Shown here: piece after piece, positions 34,108-43,150 of the stretch
Layout of the letters: every line of letters starts with the position of its first letter
Numbering within the stretch: the stretch's first letter is position 1
NCBI RefSeq assembly: GCF_900095225.1
Contig: NZ_LT607417.1
Location: 1-45,488, forward strand
Reading direction: 5' to 3'
Source of the DNA: Pseudomonas sp. UMAB-08
Lineage (GTDB): Bacteria; Pseudomonadota; Gammaproteobacteria; Pseudomonadales; Pseudomonadaceae
Length of the DNA stretch: 45,488 nucleotides
The notes under the pieces: model-generated
What the model saw: only the letters and a program-made list of their open reading frames with translations
Databases searched by the model: none
Told to the model about the DNA's origin: nothing
Translations under genes and position numbers: made by a program

Positions 34108-35544
34108 TCAAACCACGGCCGCAATCGGATACTGGGCGTTGCGCTCGCCTGCTCGCACAGTGCGCCAGGTGTTGTAGGCCATCAGCAGCATCCCGACAGC
34201 GAAGGTCGAACCGCCGATAAGCCGCACAACGTAGCCTGGGTGACTGGCTTGTAGCGTTTCGACGAAGGAGTAAGTCAGTGTCCCGTCATCGTTGATCGCA
34301 CGCCACATCAAGCCCTGAGTGATGCCATTGACCCACATCGACGCGATGTACAGAACAGTACCGATGGTCGCCAGCCAGAAGTGCACGTTGATCAGCCCCA
34401 CGCTATGCATTTGCTCGCGGCCATACAGTTTGGGGATCATGTGGTACAGCGTCCCGATGCTGATCATGGCAACCCAACCGAGGGCGCCAGCGTGTACGTG
34501 GCCGATGGTCCAGTCGGTGTAATGAGAAAGCGCATTGACGGTTTTGATAGCCATCATCGGTCCTTCAAAGGTCGACATGCCGTAGAACGCCAGAGACACA
34601 ACAAGGAACCGCAAAATCGGGTCGGTACGCAACTTATGCCAGGCGCCCGATAAGGTCATCATGCCGTTGATCATGCCGCCCCAGCTTGGCGCCAGCAGAA
34701 TCATCGACATCGCCATGCCCAGCGACTGAGCCCAGTCTGGCAGCGCGGTGTAATGCAAATGGTGCGGACCCGCCCAGATGTACAGGGTAATGATCGACCA
34801 GAAATGCACGATGGATAACCGATAGGAGTAAATCGGCCGCTCGGCCTGTTTCGGCACGAAGTAATACATCATGCCCAAAAAGCCGACAGACAAAATAAAG
34901 CCCACAACACTATGCCCATACCACCACTGGACCATTGCATCAGTCGCGCCGGAATAGACCGAATAAGACTTCAGCAAACTGACCGGAACCGAAAGGTGGT
35001 TGATCACATGCACCATGCCCGTCACCACGATGAAAGCACCGTAAAACCAGTTACCGACATAAATATGCTTAACGGTGCGGCGGGCGATAGTGCCGAAAAA
35101 CAAATAGGCATACGCCACCCAGATGACGGCCACCGCTATCGCAATAGGCCACTCCATCTCAGCGTATTCTTTAGACGTGGTGTATCCCAGCGGGTAAGTA
35201 ATCAACAGCGCCACAATAATGGCTTGCCAGCCCCAGAACACAACGTTGGCCAGCCTGTCGGAGATCAATCGAACCCGGCAGGTGCGCTGAACCACATACA
35301 ATGACGTTGCAAATAATGCACCGCCACCAAATGCAAAAATCACCAGATTGGTATGAACAGGCCGCAAACGACCAAATGTGGTCCATGGCAAATTCAAGTT
35401 CAGCTCAGGCCAGACTAACTGCGCCGCCAGAACCACGCCCATCGCCATGCCAAGTATTCCCCAGAGCAGGGTCATTAACGTGAAGCGGCGAACGACGTCG
35501 TAATTATAGGAAGCGTTTATATCGGGAGCATTGACACGGGCCAT
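34108..35544 (-). CDS. ccoN: Orphan cbb3-type cytochrome c oxidase subunit I (CcoN)
   Basis: A 478-residue catalytic heme-copper subunit with 12 TM helices. All ligand motifs are present: [12 protein letters not shown] (low-spin heme His), [10 protein letters not shown] (CuB His), [17 protein letters not shown] (cross-linked Tyr and two CuB His) and [14 protein letters not shown] (heme His pair). The enzyme should thus be catalytically complete. No ccoO, ccoP, ccoQ or ccoGHIS lies nearby, so it must pair with subunits made elsewhere, as the orphan CcoN3 and CcoN4 of P. aeruginosa do. It follows a DUF488 gene and precedes the HPP-CBS gene, all leftward. Confidence 0.9.
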   Translation of the reverse strand: MARVNAPDINASYNYDVVRRFTLMTLLWGILGMAMGVVLAAQLVWPELNLNLPWTTFGRLRPVHTNLVIFAFGGGALFATSLYVVQRTCRVRLISDRLANVVFWGWQAIIVALLITYPLGYTTSKEYAEMEWPIAIAVAVIWVAYAYLFFGTIARRTVKHIYVGNWFYGAFIVVTGMVHVINHLSVPVSLLKSYSVYSGATDAMVQWWYGHSVVGFILSVGFLGMMYYFVPKQAERPIYSYRLSIVHFWSIITLYIWAGPHHLHYTALPDWAQSLGMAMSMILLAPSWGGMINGMMTLSGAWHKLRTDPILRFLVVSLAFYGMSTFEGPMMAIKTVNALSHYTDWTIGHVHAGALGWVAMISIGTLYHMIPKLYGREQMHSVGLINVHFWLATIGTVLYIASMWVNGITQGLMWRAINDDGTLTYSFVETLQASHPGYVVRLIGGSTFAVGMLLMAYNTWRTVRAGERNAQYPIAAVV

Positions 35545-35718
35545 AATTATTCCATTACAAGCACACTGAGTGACTCACACTGATCGCCGAAAAAAAGACA
35601 CGTGGGTGCCTTGAATTCAAGCGTCAGAACTCAATGAAGCAAGCGCTCAAGACAGCGGGGATGGAGACATTAAGCAGTGAGCGCCAGCAGTTTGCCGATC
35701 AGCGGCAGGCTGGGCAAT

Positions 35719-35739
35719 GTCAAATTAATGATGTTTGAC
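35719..35739. promoter_or_regulatory. Inverted repeat in the ccoN upstream region
   Basis: GTCAAA and TTTGAC (35719-35724 and 35734-35739) flank a 9-bp AT-rich spacer, about 175 bp upstream of the ccoN start. The half-sites differ from the Anr/Dnr consensus TTGAT-N4-ATCAA, so a different regulator would be needed. A second perfect 12-bp palindrome CTTGAATTCAAG lies at 35610-35621. Confidence 0.35.
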
Positions 35740-35777
35740 TTCACTTTTATTGAGGTTACTTGCGTTACACCTGTTGT

Positions 35778-36179
35778 TCACTTGAGGTGTGAGCCTGCAT
35801 AACACACAGGAGAACTTTGCGGCCCCTGCTTGTCCAGTTCTTCTTCAAGCCATTCCATCAGCACGACTGCATTGTTATGCGCAGTGTCTTTCGCCGAATA
35901 GACGAGTGTCAGCGTGCCTTGCCGGGCAGGCTCGAGCAATCGCCACCAATGTTCCGGATGCGCCGTCAGTTCCTGGCGATACCCCGTACAAAAATCCGTG
36001 AAGTTCATCGCGCCACTTTTGAAGGCCTTTCTCAACGGGGTGGTCGGGCCCGTGTCAGGCAACCACGCGTTGAGGACCAAGTGATCTTTGCGCATGTTTC
36101 TTGGCCAAAGGCGATCGACCAATACCCGATAACCATCTGCGGGGGACGCCGGGTCATAAGCGCGCTTGCATTGAATCAT
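35778..36179 (-). CDS. DUF488 family protein
   Basis: A 133-residue protein of the YeaO-like DUF488 family: MIQCKRAYDPASPADGYRVL, VDRLWPRNMRKDHL, and a C-terminal TLVYSAKDTAHNNAVVLMEW segment. The last two motifs are the family's conserved core. The biochemical role of the family is not established. A strong AAGGAGAAGG site precedes the ATG. It lies upstream of ccoN in the same direction with a 233-bp gap, so a shared promoter is uncertain. Confidence 0.85.
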   Translation of the reverse strand: MIQCKRAYDPASPADGYRVLVDRLWPRNMRKDHLVLNAWLPDTGPTTPLRKAFKSGAMNFTDFCTGYRQELTAHPEHWWRLLEPARQGTLTLVYSAKDTAHNNAVVLMEWLEEELDKQGPQSSPVCYAGSHLK

Positions 36180-36299
36180 GGCCTTCTCCTTTTACCGACG
36201 GGCTGAGTATAGTTGGGACATAACCAAGGCTCTCTGCCGCTAGTGGGCCGCCGCTGGCGAAGGCAGGCCCGTAACAGGGTCACAACGTTAACGCTCGAT

Positions 36300-37238
36300 T
36301 CAACTGCGCACTGGCGTCAGCACCGGTTGCCCGGAAAAGTACGCCAGCAGATTGTCCGCCACCAACTGAACAGTACCCTGCAAAGCTTCCGGAGAGAGTC
36401 CTGCGACATGAGGGGTGAGCACCACGCTGCTCAACGCCTTGAGCGCGTCCGGCACGTGCGGTTCATCATCGAAGACATCCAGCGCGGCGCCAGCGATACG
36501 ATTTTGTTCAAGCGCCTCGATCAGGTCCGCCGTCGAGATGACGCTGGCACGCGCGATGTTGACGATAAAACCGTGAGGCCCCAGGGCATCCAGTACCTGT
36601 TTGTCGACCAACTGCCGAGTCCCTGCACCGCCCGGTGTCGCGACGATAAAAAAGTCCGAGGCGCTCGCCAGTTCGACCGGGCTTGCGCAATAAGCATAAG
36701 GCACATCACTGCGGGGCTGGCGATTGTGATAACTCACGGACATGTCAAAACCCAGGGCGGCACGTTTGGCGATCGCCATGCCCACAGCACCCAGCCCAAG
36801 AATACCGAGGCGCTTGCCGGCCAGCGAAGGACGCATGACTTTACGCCATTCGCCACGCCGCACCGATGCATCGGCACGCGGGATATCACGCACCAGCGAC
36901 AGCAACAACGCCAGCGCGTGGTCGGCGACCGAGGGCGCATTGACCCCGGCACCGTTTGTCACCGTAATATTCCGAGCCTTGGCGGCCTCAAGGTCGACAT
37001 GCTCATAACCGGCACCGATCACGCAGATGATTTCCAGATGCGGCAGCGCGGCGATTTCATCCGCATAAAAACCTAACGGACCGCGGGTCAACACCGCATT
37101 GATCTGCGCGCCGTGCGCCTCAATGGCTTTTTTACGTTCGGCCGGGCTCGTCGCCAGAATCAGCTTGAAACCATTGCTTTCGAGTATCGACAAATAGTCG
37201 TGAATGGTTTCAACCAGCACCAGAACAGTCGTCGTCAT
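36300..37238 (-). CDS. D-isomer-specific 2-hydroxyacid dehydrogenase
   Basis: A 312-residue NAD(P)-dependent oxidoreductase. The Rossmann motif is GKRLGILGLGAVGMAIAKR. The catalytic Arg is in VNIARASVIS, Glu in LDVFDDEPHVP and His in LTPHVAGLS. It fits the glyoxylate/hydroxypyruvate reductase (GhrB-like) branch, but 2-ketogluconate or similar substrates are possible. ATG 37238 (MTTTVLVLVETIHD) is chosen for GGAGGGG 5 bp upstream. It stands alone, divergent from the phosphatase-like gene. Confidence 0.87.
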   Translation of the reverse strand: MTTTVLVLVETIHDYLSILESNGFKLILATSPAERKKAIEAHGAQINAVLTRGPLGFYADEIAALPHLEIICVIGAGYEHVDLEAAKARNITVTNGAGVNAPSVADHALALLLSLVRDIPRADASVRRGEWRKVMRPSLAGKRLGILGLGAVGMAIAKRAALGFDMSVSYHNRQPRSDVPYAYCASPVELASASDFFIVATPGGAGTRQLVDKQVLDALGPHGFIVNIARASVISTADLIEALEQNRIAGAALDVFDDEPHVPDALKALSSVVLTPHVAGLSPEALQGTVQLVADNLLAYFSGQPVLTPVRS

Positions 37239-37409
37239 ACGCCCCTCCACTCCAGAGTCCAAGGTCAGATCACCCAAAATCAGTCTGATGACTATGCCGT
37301 CTATCAGGCCCGCCCGTCACGTGGCAAACGGCGGTCGCCCCCGCAAAATGATACAAGGGCATGGGCCATGTAAACTTGCCCACCCGTAAAGCCCTTAGGG
37401 ACCCCTGTG

Positions 37410-37970
37410 ATGGCCACTCGTTTGACCTTGATCTGCCATGCCCGGACACTCGCACAGAAGCTCGCACGCTTTCCGCTGGACGAGCCTGTCGAACTGGATT
37501 GGCAGGCTACCGGGCATTCGCTGGCCAACCGTTTCAAGCCTTCCGTGCAGTTAATCAGCGCACCCGAGACCCGCGCCCGGCAAACCGCTCACCTGTTCGG
37601 GTCGCAGATGGATATCGTCCGCGAGCTGCGCGATTGTGATTTTGGACGCTGGCAAGGCAAGCGCATCAAAGACCTCCAGGCGCATGAGCCCGAAGCACTC
37701 CAGGACTGGTCTGCAGACAGCGCTTCAACTGCGCACGGCGGCGAATCGGTGGCTGAGGTCTGCACCCGCGTCGGCGCATGGCTCGACACCCTGCGCACAC
37801 CGGGACACTGGGTAGCGATCACCCACCCCTTCGTGATCCGCGCCGCCATCCTGCATGCCCTGCAATGCCCACCGGCAGCGTTTAACGCAATCGACATCGA
37901 GCCGTTATCGGCGACCGAGCTACGGTTCAATGGGCGGTGGCGGTTACGGATGCAGGAAGGGGTTTTGTGA
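37410..37970 (+). CDS. Histidine phosphatase superfamily protein with altered RHG motif
   Basis: A 186-residue protein of the phosphoglycerate-mutase-like fold. The usual RHG at the N-terminus is C-H-A (LTLICHART); the phosphohistidine H10 is kept, but the first phosphate-binding Arg is Cys. The second Arg pair (SAPETRARQTAHLF), HGGESVAEV and the second His (VAITHPFVIRAAI) are present. It may still be a phosphatase with weaker or different specificity. A GTG at 37407 precedes the ATG; ATG 37410 is preferred, with AGGGA upstream. No clear partner gene. Confidence 0.78.
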   Translation: MATRLTLICHARTLAQKLARFPLDEPVELDWQATGHSLANRFKPSVQLISAPETRARQTAHLFGSQMDIVRELRDCDFGRWQGKRIKDLQAHEPEALQDWSADSASTAHGGESVAEVCTRVGAWLDTLRTPGHWVAITHPFVIRAAILHALQCPPAAFNAIDIEPLSATELRFNGRWRLRMQEGVL

Positions 37971-38053
37971 GGATTTGAGAGCGGGTGCAAAAGGCGCCTG
38001 AGACGCCCTTATGAATATGATGTCAGGCCCGAAACCAGACGACTCGATGCGGG

Positions 38054-38311
38054 TCAGATCTGGTTCCGAGGAACGGAGCGAAGGAACTGTTTGCCGTCTT
38101 CGTCGTAAATGAAATAAACACGCTTCTGTGACCACACGTACTTGTCATGCATCGAGTACAGCCCGACATCCACTGTTTCCAGATTCTGATCAACGTTTAT
38201 TTCGTAAAGCAGCTCGGCGTCAGTGAACGTGCGGATACAGCTCGAAAAAAATACGCCCGGCTCGCGCTTCGCTATGTTGAGCTCCAAAAAAGTCTTTACC
38301 GTCATCTCCAT
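38054..38311 (-). CDS. Small hypothetical protein
   Basis: An 85-residue soluble protein with no signal peptide. It is acidic in the middle and aromatic-rich (FFSSCIRTFTDAELLYEINV, VGLYSMHDKYVWSQKRVYFI, YDEDGKQFLRSVPRN). The pattern of alternating hydrophobic and aromatic residues suggests a beta-rich fold. GAGGGA lies about 11 bp before the ATG. I do not recognise the family. It stands between two rightward genes on the opposite strand. Confidence 0.6.
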   Translation of the reverse strand: MEMTVKTFLELNIAKREPGVFFSSCIRTFTDAELLYEINVDQNLETVDVGLYSMHDKYVWSQKRVYFIYDEDGKQFLRSVPRNQI

Positions 38312-38584
38312 GCCGAGACAATCCCTCGTTAAAAAATTGGCGCCATTTTAACCGTGACCGAGCGGTTCCGGGAATACCTGTCAGTCGCCGAATCGCTGCC
38401 ATAGTGACCGACGGCTCACTCACCATTTCGTCATCGACGACTTGCTACAGTGCAGCAGCGACAGCTTGATTGCTCTCGCTGATGGTTGCTGTTAATGCTT
38501 GAGACTTGGGAGGCCTCGATTTTTCGGGGCCGGCATGGCGATCAAGAAGGTCGTGAATGATCCGTGCAGAAAGGAAAATCAGAC

Positions 38585-39715
38585 ATGTTGAAAGGTATTC
38601 CACGAGCGGTCGGGCTCATTACACTGTTGGCGAGCGCGCTGGTGATGAGTGAATCCACACTCGCGATTGAACCGCCGGGCAAGGCACTCGCCGCCAAAAT
38701 CGGTGTGCCCTGGCCTGCGATTATTGCGCACAGGGGGGCCTCGTTTGATGCGCCAGAGGAAACCATTCCGGCTTACATGCTGGCTCGGGAGTTGGGGGCC
38801 GATTATCTGGAAATGGATATTCAGCGCACCAGGGACGGAGTTCTGATCGCCCTGCATGACGACACCCTCAGACGCACCACCAACATCGCGCAGGTCTACC
38901 CGGACCGCATCACGCAACCTGTGAGCAGCTTCACGCTGGCGGAGCTCAAACAACTGGACGCTGGTTCCTGGTTCAATACCGCCTTCCCCGCCAGAGCCCG
39001 CAGCAGTTACGTCGGTTTGAAAATACTGACCCTGGACGAAGTCATCGATATCGCCGAGGGCGGTGAGAACAAACCGGGGCTGTATATCGAGACCAAGGTT
39101 CCCGCCCAGTTTCCCGGCATAGAAGAAGACCTTAAAAATGCCCTGGCCAAACGCGGCTGGCTCGATCAACGACCCGAAGCCGCCAAGGGCCGGGTGAATG
39201 TCGCGCACATGCCTGGCCGCGTAGTGTTGCAGACCTTCGAAAAACCGAGCCTCGAACTGCTGCAAAAAAGCATGCCGCAGGTGCCGAAAGTGCTGTTGTT
39301 GTGGTTAGGGGATGGCTACATCCAAGCCAGTTCGGACGCCACGTTCAAGACCTCTGGGGCCAAAGACAAGGCCAGCTTCTATGCCGGGCAAGACGTGAAG
39401 TCCGAAGCAGAGTTCGCAGCGTGGATGGCGTGGGCCAAAGCTCACGGCGCAATCGGCATTGGACCTTCATCAGCGCTCAAAGACGGTGGTGATCAAAGCT
39501 ACATGGACCTGGTCAAGCCGTGGATGAACCGCATGGCCCATGACAAAGGCCTGATAATCCATCCCTACACCGTTGATGACGAAGTGGATTTCAAAGCGCT
39601 CAGCGCCCGCGGAGTCGACGGTTTCTTCACCAACCGCGCGGCACAACTGCTGGCGTTCTACGGGCGTCCGTCGGCAGAAAGCCTGGACACCCTTCTCCGT
39701 CGAAACGGCTATTGA
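38585..39715 (+). CDS. glpQ: Glycerophosphodiester phosphodiesterase (GlpQ-like, exported)
   Basis: A 376-residue protein with an N-terminal signal peptide (AVGLITLLASALVMSESTLA) and the GDPD barrel. The catalytic His and metal residues are in IIAHRGASFDAPEETIPAYM and LEMDIQRTRDGVLIALHDDTL; a later LYIETKVP supplies another Glu. It hydrolyses glycerophosphodiesters to glycerol-3-phosphate and an alcohol in the periplasm. ATG 38585 has AAAGGA about 10 bp upstream. It is followed by a long perfect hairpin and the convergent diguanylate cyclase. Confidence 0.87.
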   Translation: MLKGIPRAVGLITLLASALVMSESTLAIEPPGKALAAKIGVPWPAIIAHRGASFDAPEETIPAYMLARELGADYLEMDIQRTRDGVLIALHDDTLRRTTNIAQVYPDRITQPVSSFTLAELKQLDAGSWFNTAFPARARSSYVGLKILTLDEVIDIAEGGENKPGLYIETKVPAQFPGIEEDLKNALAKRGWLDQRPEAAKGRVNVAHMPGRVVLQTFEKPSLELLQKSMPQVPKVLLLWLGDGYIQASSDATFKTSGAKDKASFYAGQDVKSEAEFAAWMAWAKAHGAIGIGPSSALKDGGDQSYMDLVKPWMNRMAHDKGLIIHPYTVDDEVDFKALSARGVDGFFTNRAAQLLAFYGRPSAESLDTLLRRNGY

Positions 39716-39736
39716 GCGTATTTCACCCGTGCTGAA

Positions 39737-39784
39737 AGCAAGGCTTCGTTATCGGCTCAAGGCAGGCGCTAACGAAGCCTTGCT
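39737..39784. repeat. 15-bp perfect inverted repeat (hairpin)
   Basis: AGCAAGGCTTCGTTA (39737-39751) pairs perfectly with TAACGAAGCCTTGCT (39770-39784), loop 18 nt, between convergent genes and 21 bp after the phosphodiesterase stop. No T-run follows on either strand, so it is not a standard terminator. It could be a 3'-end stabilising structure or a dispersed repeat. Confidence 0.65.
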
Positions 39785-39930
39785 GTACAGCCTGCTTATA
39801 GCGGTATCACGCAGGACTCATCGCCGCCATACCGCCCTGCCAGATCAGCCGTCCTCAGGTTTTGTTTGAGTACCGTGCTCAATTGAGCTCACGACCTGAC
39901 GCGTATCGGTGAGAACGCATCGGAACGGAA

Positions 39931-41481
39931 TTAAACATCCAGCTGAAAAGTCATGGTTTGATTTCTGCCTGCTTTTTTCGCGGCATACAATGCAGAATCA
40001 GCTCTTTTTATCAGTGCTTCAATAGTGTTGTATTCACTGGGTACGCAGGAGTAACAGCCAAGGCTGACGGTGACGACACCCGCGGGGTTATCAACATGCG
40101 GTATGTGCCTGGCGAGAATCGCGAGCCTTATTTTTTCAGCCAGCGCATAAGCACCTTGAGTGTCATTGTCCGGCAAAAATATCGCCATCTCTTCACCACC
40201 ATAACGAACAGCCAGGTCACCTGCACGATTCAAACAACTGCGGATCGCGTCAGCAACCGCAGCAATGCAATGGTCACCGGCATAGTGACCATAGGCGTCG
40301 TTAAAACTTTTGAAAAAATCGATATCCAGCATGATCAGGCTCAAGGTCGTCTTTTTCCGCCCACTGCGACGAAACTCGAGATTGAGGACTCTTTCGAAAT
40401 GCCGTCTGTTGGATAACCCGGTCAGGCTGTCCTGCAAGGCCAGCTTCTCCAGGGAATCCTGAGCCACGCGCATCTTCGCTTCGGCTTGCAAGCCAAAGCG
40501 AATCTGTCGGACGAGTAGAACGCCGAATAAAATATTGGCCAATACGGCGATGACAATCACGACGACTGATTTAAGCGCGTTCTGTCGCCATTCATCGAAC
40601 AGTGACTCTTCCGAGATGGCAGCAGCGACGACCAAGGGATATTTCCCCAGCTGCCTGTACCCGTAGAGCCGGGTGACTTTATCCACAATGGACGTCACCA
40701 TGGCCGTGCCTGAAGTGGATTTTGACAGGTATTCGGTGAACACCTGCCCTTTAGCGATGGACGCTCCAATCACGTCGTCGGTGAAGGGACGTCGAGCTAA
40801 CAGAGTGCCATCCGTCATTGCCAGAAAAATAGCGCCTTGACGATCAATGTTGAAACCTTCAAAAAACCGGTCGAAATACTTCATGTTCAGCGTGGCCAAT
40901 ACAACGCCGTCGAACTGGCCGTGCGTGTCATTCAACCTTCTTGAAACCGGTATGACCCAATCGTTAGTCGTTCGACTACGAATCGCCTTGCCTATGTGCG
41001 GACCCAGATTGTCGTTCTGCTGGTGATACTGGAAGTATTCGCGATCAGCATTATTGGCGTTTTCCGGCTTGGTCGCAAAAGAGGTCAGGCGCCATGCCCC
41101 CGTACGATCATAAAAAAACAAACCCTGTAATTGTTCAGTTTCAACGACGTGCTGCACCAGAAGATGATGAAGGCGATCAATCTGGGCCGGTCCCAAGCCA
41201 TCATTCTGCAGACGCTCAACAAGATCGGCCAATATGACGTCTGCTTCATCAAACGTATCTTCAGCTTGCTGAGCCAGTGACTTGGACAGGTTCGATGTCG
41301 CGACGCGGGCCTGTTCAAACTCATGGTCTTTGGCATGTTTCAACTGCCATAAATTAAAACCCACAATCGACACGCACACCAAAAAAACAGCAAAGATTGC
41401 CAGCCACAATACCGGGACTCTTTTAACCGGTCGTATTAACGCTTCCTCGCCATCGTCATGTTGGGATATCAATAACTTCAT
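39931..41481 (-). CDS. Membrane-bound diguanylate cyclase with Cache sensor domain
   Basis: A 516-residue signalling protein. TM1 near residues 23-45, a periplasmic double-Cache (dCACHE) sensor from about 50 to 300 (FFYDRTGAWRLTS, DREYFQYHQQ, GVVLATLNMKYF), TM2 near 303-325, then a GGDEF domain. The active site is GGEEM at 428-432; DSLTGLSNRRHF and MLDIDFFKSFNDAYGH are intact. An inhibitory I-site R419-A-G-D422 lies five residues upstream. It should make c-di-GMP in response to a small periplasmic ligand, and could affect the exopolysaccharide nearby (inference). Confidence 0.9.
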   Translation of the reverse strand: MKLLISQHDDGEEALIRPVKRVPVLWLAIFAVFLVCVSIVGFNLWQLKHAKDHEFEQARVATSNLSKSLAQQAEDTFDEADVILADLVERLQNDGLGPAQIDRLHHLLVQHVVETEQLQGLFFYDRTGAWRLTSFATKPENANNADREYFQYHQQNDNLGPHIGKAIRSRTTNDWVIPVSRRLNDTHGQFDGVVLATLNMKYFDRFFEGFNIDRQGAIFLAMTDGTLLARRPFTDDVIGASIAKGQVFTEYLSKSTSGTAMVTSIVDKVTRLYGYRQLGKYPLVVAAAISEESLFDEWRQNALKSVVVIVIAVLANILFGVLLVRQIRFGLQAEAKMRVAQDSLEKLALQDSLTGLSNRRHFERVLNLEFRRSGRKKTTLSLIMLDIDFFKSFNDAYGHYAGDHCIAAVADAIRSCLNRAGDLAVRYGGEEMAIFLPDNDTQGAYALAEKIRLAILARHIPHVDNPAGVVTVSLGCYSCVPSEYNTIEALIKRADSALYAAKKAGRNQTMTFQLDV

Positions 41482-41750
41482 CCTGTTTTTAGAGGCCGCA
41501 AGCGTACACCACCTTATACCGCAATAGCGCTTTTAGACTCTAAAGTGACTAAAACGCGCCCGTTACAGGGCATCGTCATCACCTTTTTGGGGTGACCCCG
41601 TACTCCGATTCACGCAATTGGATAACCATTCAGTACTTTTTTTTGCGCTCACCCTATCGACCGGCTTTGTGCGAGAGGCAAAGAGCAAACCATTTTCCTG
41701 ACACTCTGGTGTAAGCTCCCGGGCTATCTGGCTAACGCTTCGAGAGGCTT

Positions 41751-43094
41751 ATGCGCTCCACTTTCAGACGTTCCACCCTGCCCACGCTTCGTGGTTTTGC
41801 CTTGGCAGCCGATGCCATCACGATGTTGCCCCACGCCGCCGACTACCGACGCTGCCTGCTGGAGAAAATTGCTGCAGCAACGCAGCGGATCTACGTGGTT
41901 GCCCTGTACCTGCAACAGGATGAAGCCGGTCAGGAAATCCTCGACGCCTTGTACGCAGCCAAAGTGGCGCGGCCGACACTGGATGTCGTGGTGCTGGTGG
42001 ACTGGTTTCGCGCACAACGAGGGTTGATCGGTGCCGGCAAGCAACCCGGTAATTCCGCGTGGTATCAGGCGCAGAACCTGGAGCATGATGTAGAAGTGCC
42101 GGTGTATGGCGTGCCTGTGCAGACTCGAGAACTGTTCGGGGTGCTGCACCTCAAGGGCATCGTGATCGATGACTGCGTGATCTACAGCGGCGCCAGCATC
42201 AACAACGTCTACCTGCACAAGTTCGACAAATACCGCCTTGATCGCTATCACCTGTTGCAGAACAAGGCCCTGGCCGACTCGATGCAACACATGGTGCGTA
42301 ACGATGTACTCACGTCCAAAGCCGTGCACCGCCTGGACCTGCCCTCGCCCCCCACCTCTCGCAGTTTGCGGGGTGAAATCCGGGCCTTCAGGAGCCATCT
42401 CAAACGCACGTCATACGACACCTCAAACGGCAGCGAAGACACCGGAGGCCTGCGCGTCATACCCCTACTGGGTGTAGGCAACAAGAACCCGCTTAGTCGC
42501 ACTATTTGCGAGTTGATCGCGGCCAGCCAGACACAACTGACGCTGTGCACGCCGTATTTCAATCTGCCGGTGACCGTGACCCGGGAAATCAATCGCGCCC
42601 TCAAACGCGGCGTGACCATCGATATCATCATCGGCGACAAGACGGCCAATGACTTTTTCATCCCGGCCGACGAGCCCTTTAAAGTCATCGCCGCACTGCC
42701 TTATCTCTACGAAATCAGCTTGCGCCGCTTCGCACAAAAGCATCAGCAAGCCATCGCCAAGCACCAGTTGAATCTGCACCTGTGGAAAGACGGCGACAAC
42801 ACGTTCCACCTGAAGGGCCTCTGGGCCGACCAGCGTTACACCTTGCTGACGGGCAACAACCTCAACCCGCGAGCCTTCCAGCTGGATCTGGAAAATGCCC
42901 TGCTGATCGACGATCCCAAGTCCGAGTGGACTGCACGCCGTGACGTAGAAGTTACTCAACTGATGCGCAATACCCTGCGGGTCGGCAAGTACGACGAACT
43001 GGACACGCTCAGCGAATACCCGGTCGCCGTGCGCACGTTTCTGCGTCGGGTCAGTCGGGTTCGCATCGAGCGTTTGTTGTACCGCATCCTCTGA
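41751..43094 (+). CDS. pssA: CDP-diacylglycerol-serine O-phosphatidyltransferase (PssA, PLD type)
   Basis: A 447-residue phosphatidylserine synthase of the phospholipase-D superfamily. Two HKD motifs are seen: HLKGIVIDD (H133, K135) and HLKGLWAD (H353, K355), plus CTPYFNLPV and TGNNLNPRAF. It makes phosphatidylserine from CDP-diacylglycerol and serine at the membrane, the first step to phosphatidylethanolamine. The length matches E. coli PssA. It is a single gene, divergent from the cyclase and convergent with the unknown gene at 43151. Confidence 0.9.
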   Translation: MRSTFRRSTLPTLRGFALAADAITMLPHAADYRRCLLEKIAAATQRIYVVALYLQQDEAGQEILDALYAAKVARPTLDVVVLVDWFRAQRGLIGAGKQPGNSAWYQAQNLEHDVEVPVYGVPVQTRELFGVLHLKGIVIDDCVIYSGASINNVYLHKFDKYRLDRYHLLQNKALADSMQHMVRNDVLTSKAVHRLDLPSPPTSRSLRGEIRAFRSHLKRTSYDTSNGSEDTGGLRVIPLLGVGNKNPLSRTICELIAASQTQLTLCTPYFNLPVTVTREINRALKRGVTIDIIIGDKTANDFFIPADEPFKVIAALPYLYEISLRRFAQKHQQAIAKHQLNLHLWKDGDNTFHLKGLWADQRYTLLTGNNLNPRAFQLDLENALLIDDPKSEWTARRDVEVTQLMRNTLRVGKYDELDTLSEYPVAVRTFLRRVSRVRIERLLYRIL

Positions 43095-43150
43095 TTGCAA
43101 CGTTCGATGATCGCGTAGAGCAGCCAACACCTGTGAGCCCACGACAGGGC

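Noticed and set aside
35610..35621. CTTGAATTCAAG as an Anr/Fnr box for ccoN
   Set aside because: The Anr consensus is TTGAT-N4-ATCAA (14 bp); this palindrome is shorter with a different core, so it is not called as Anr.
36213..37076. 287-codon open frame on the plus strand
   Set aside because: Antisense to the 2-hydroxyacid dehydrogenase, whose motifs are complete; the shadow is Arg/His-rich and lacks a ribosome site.
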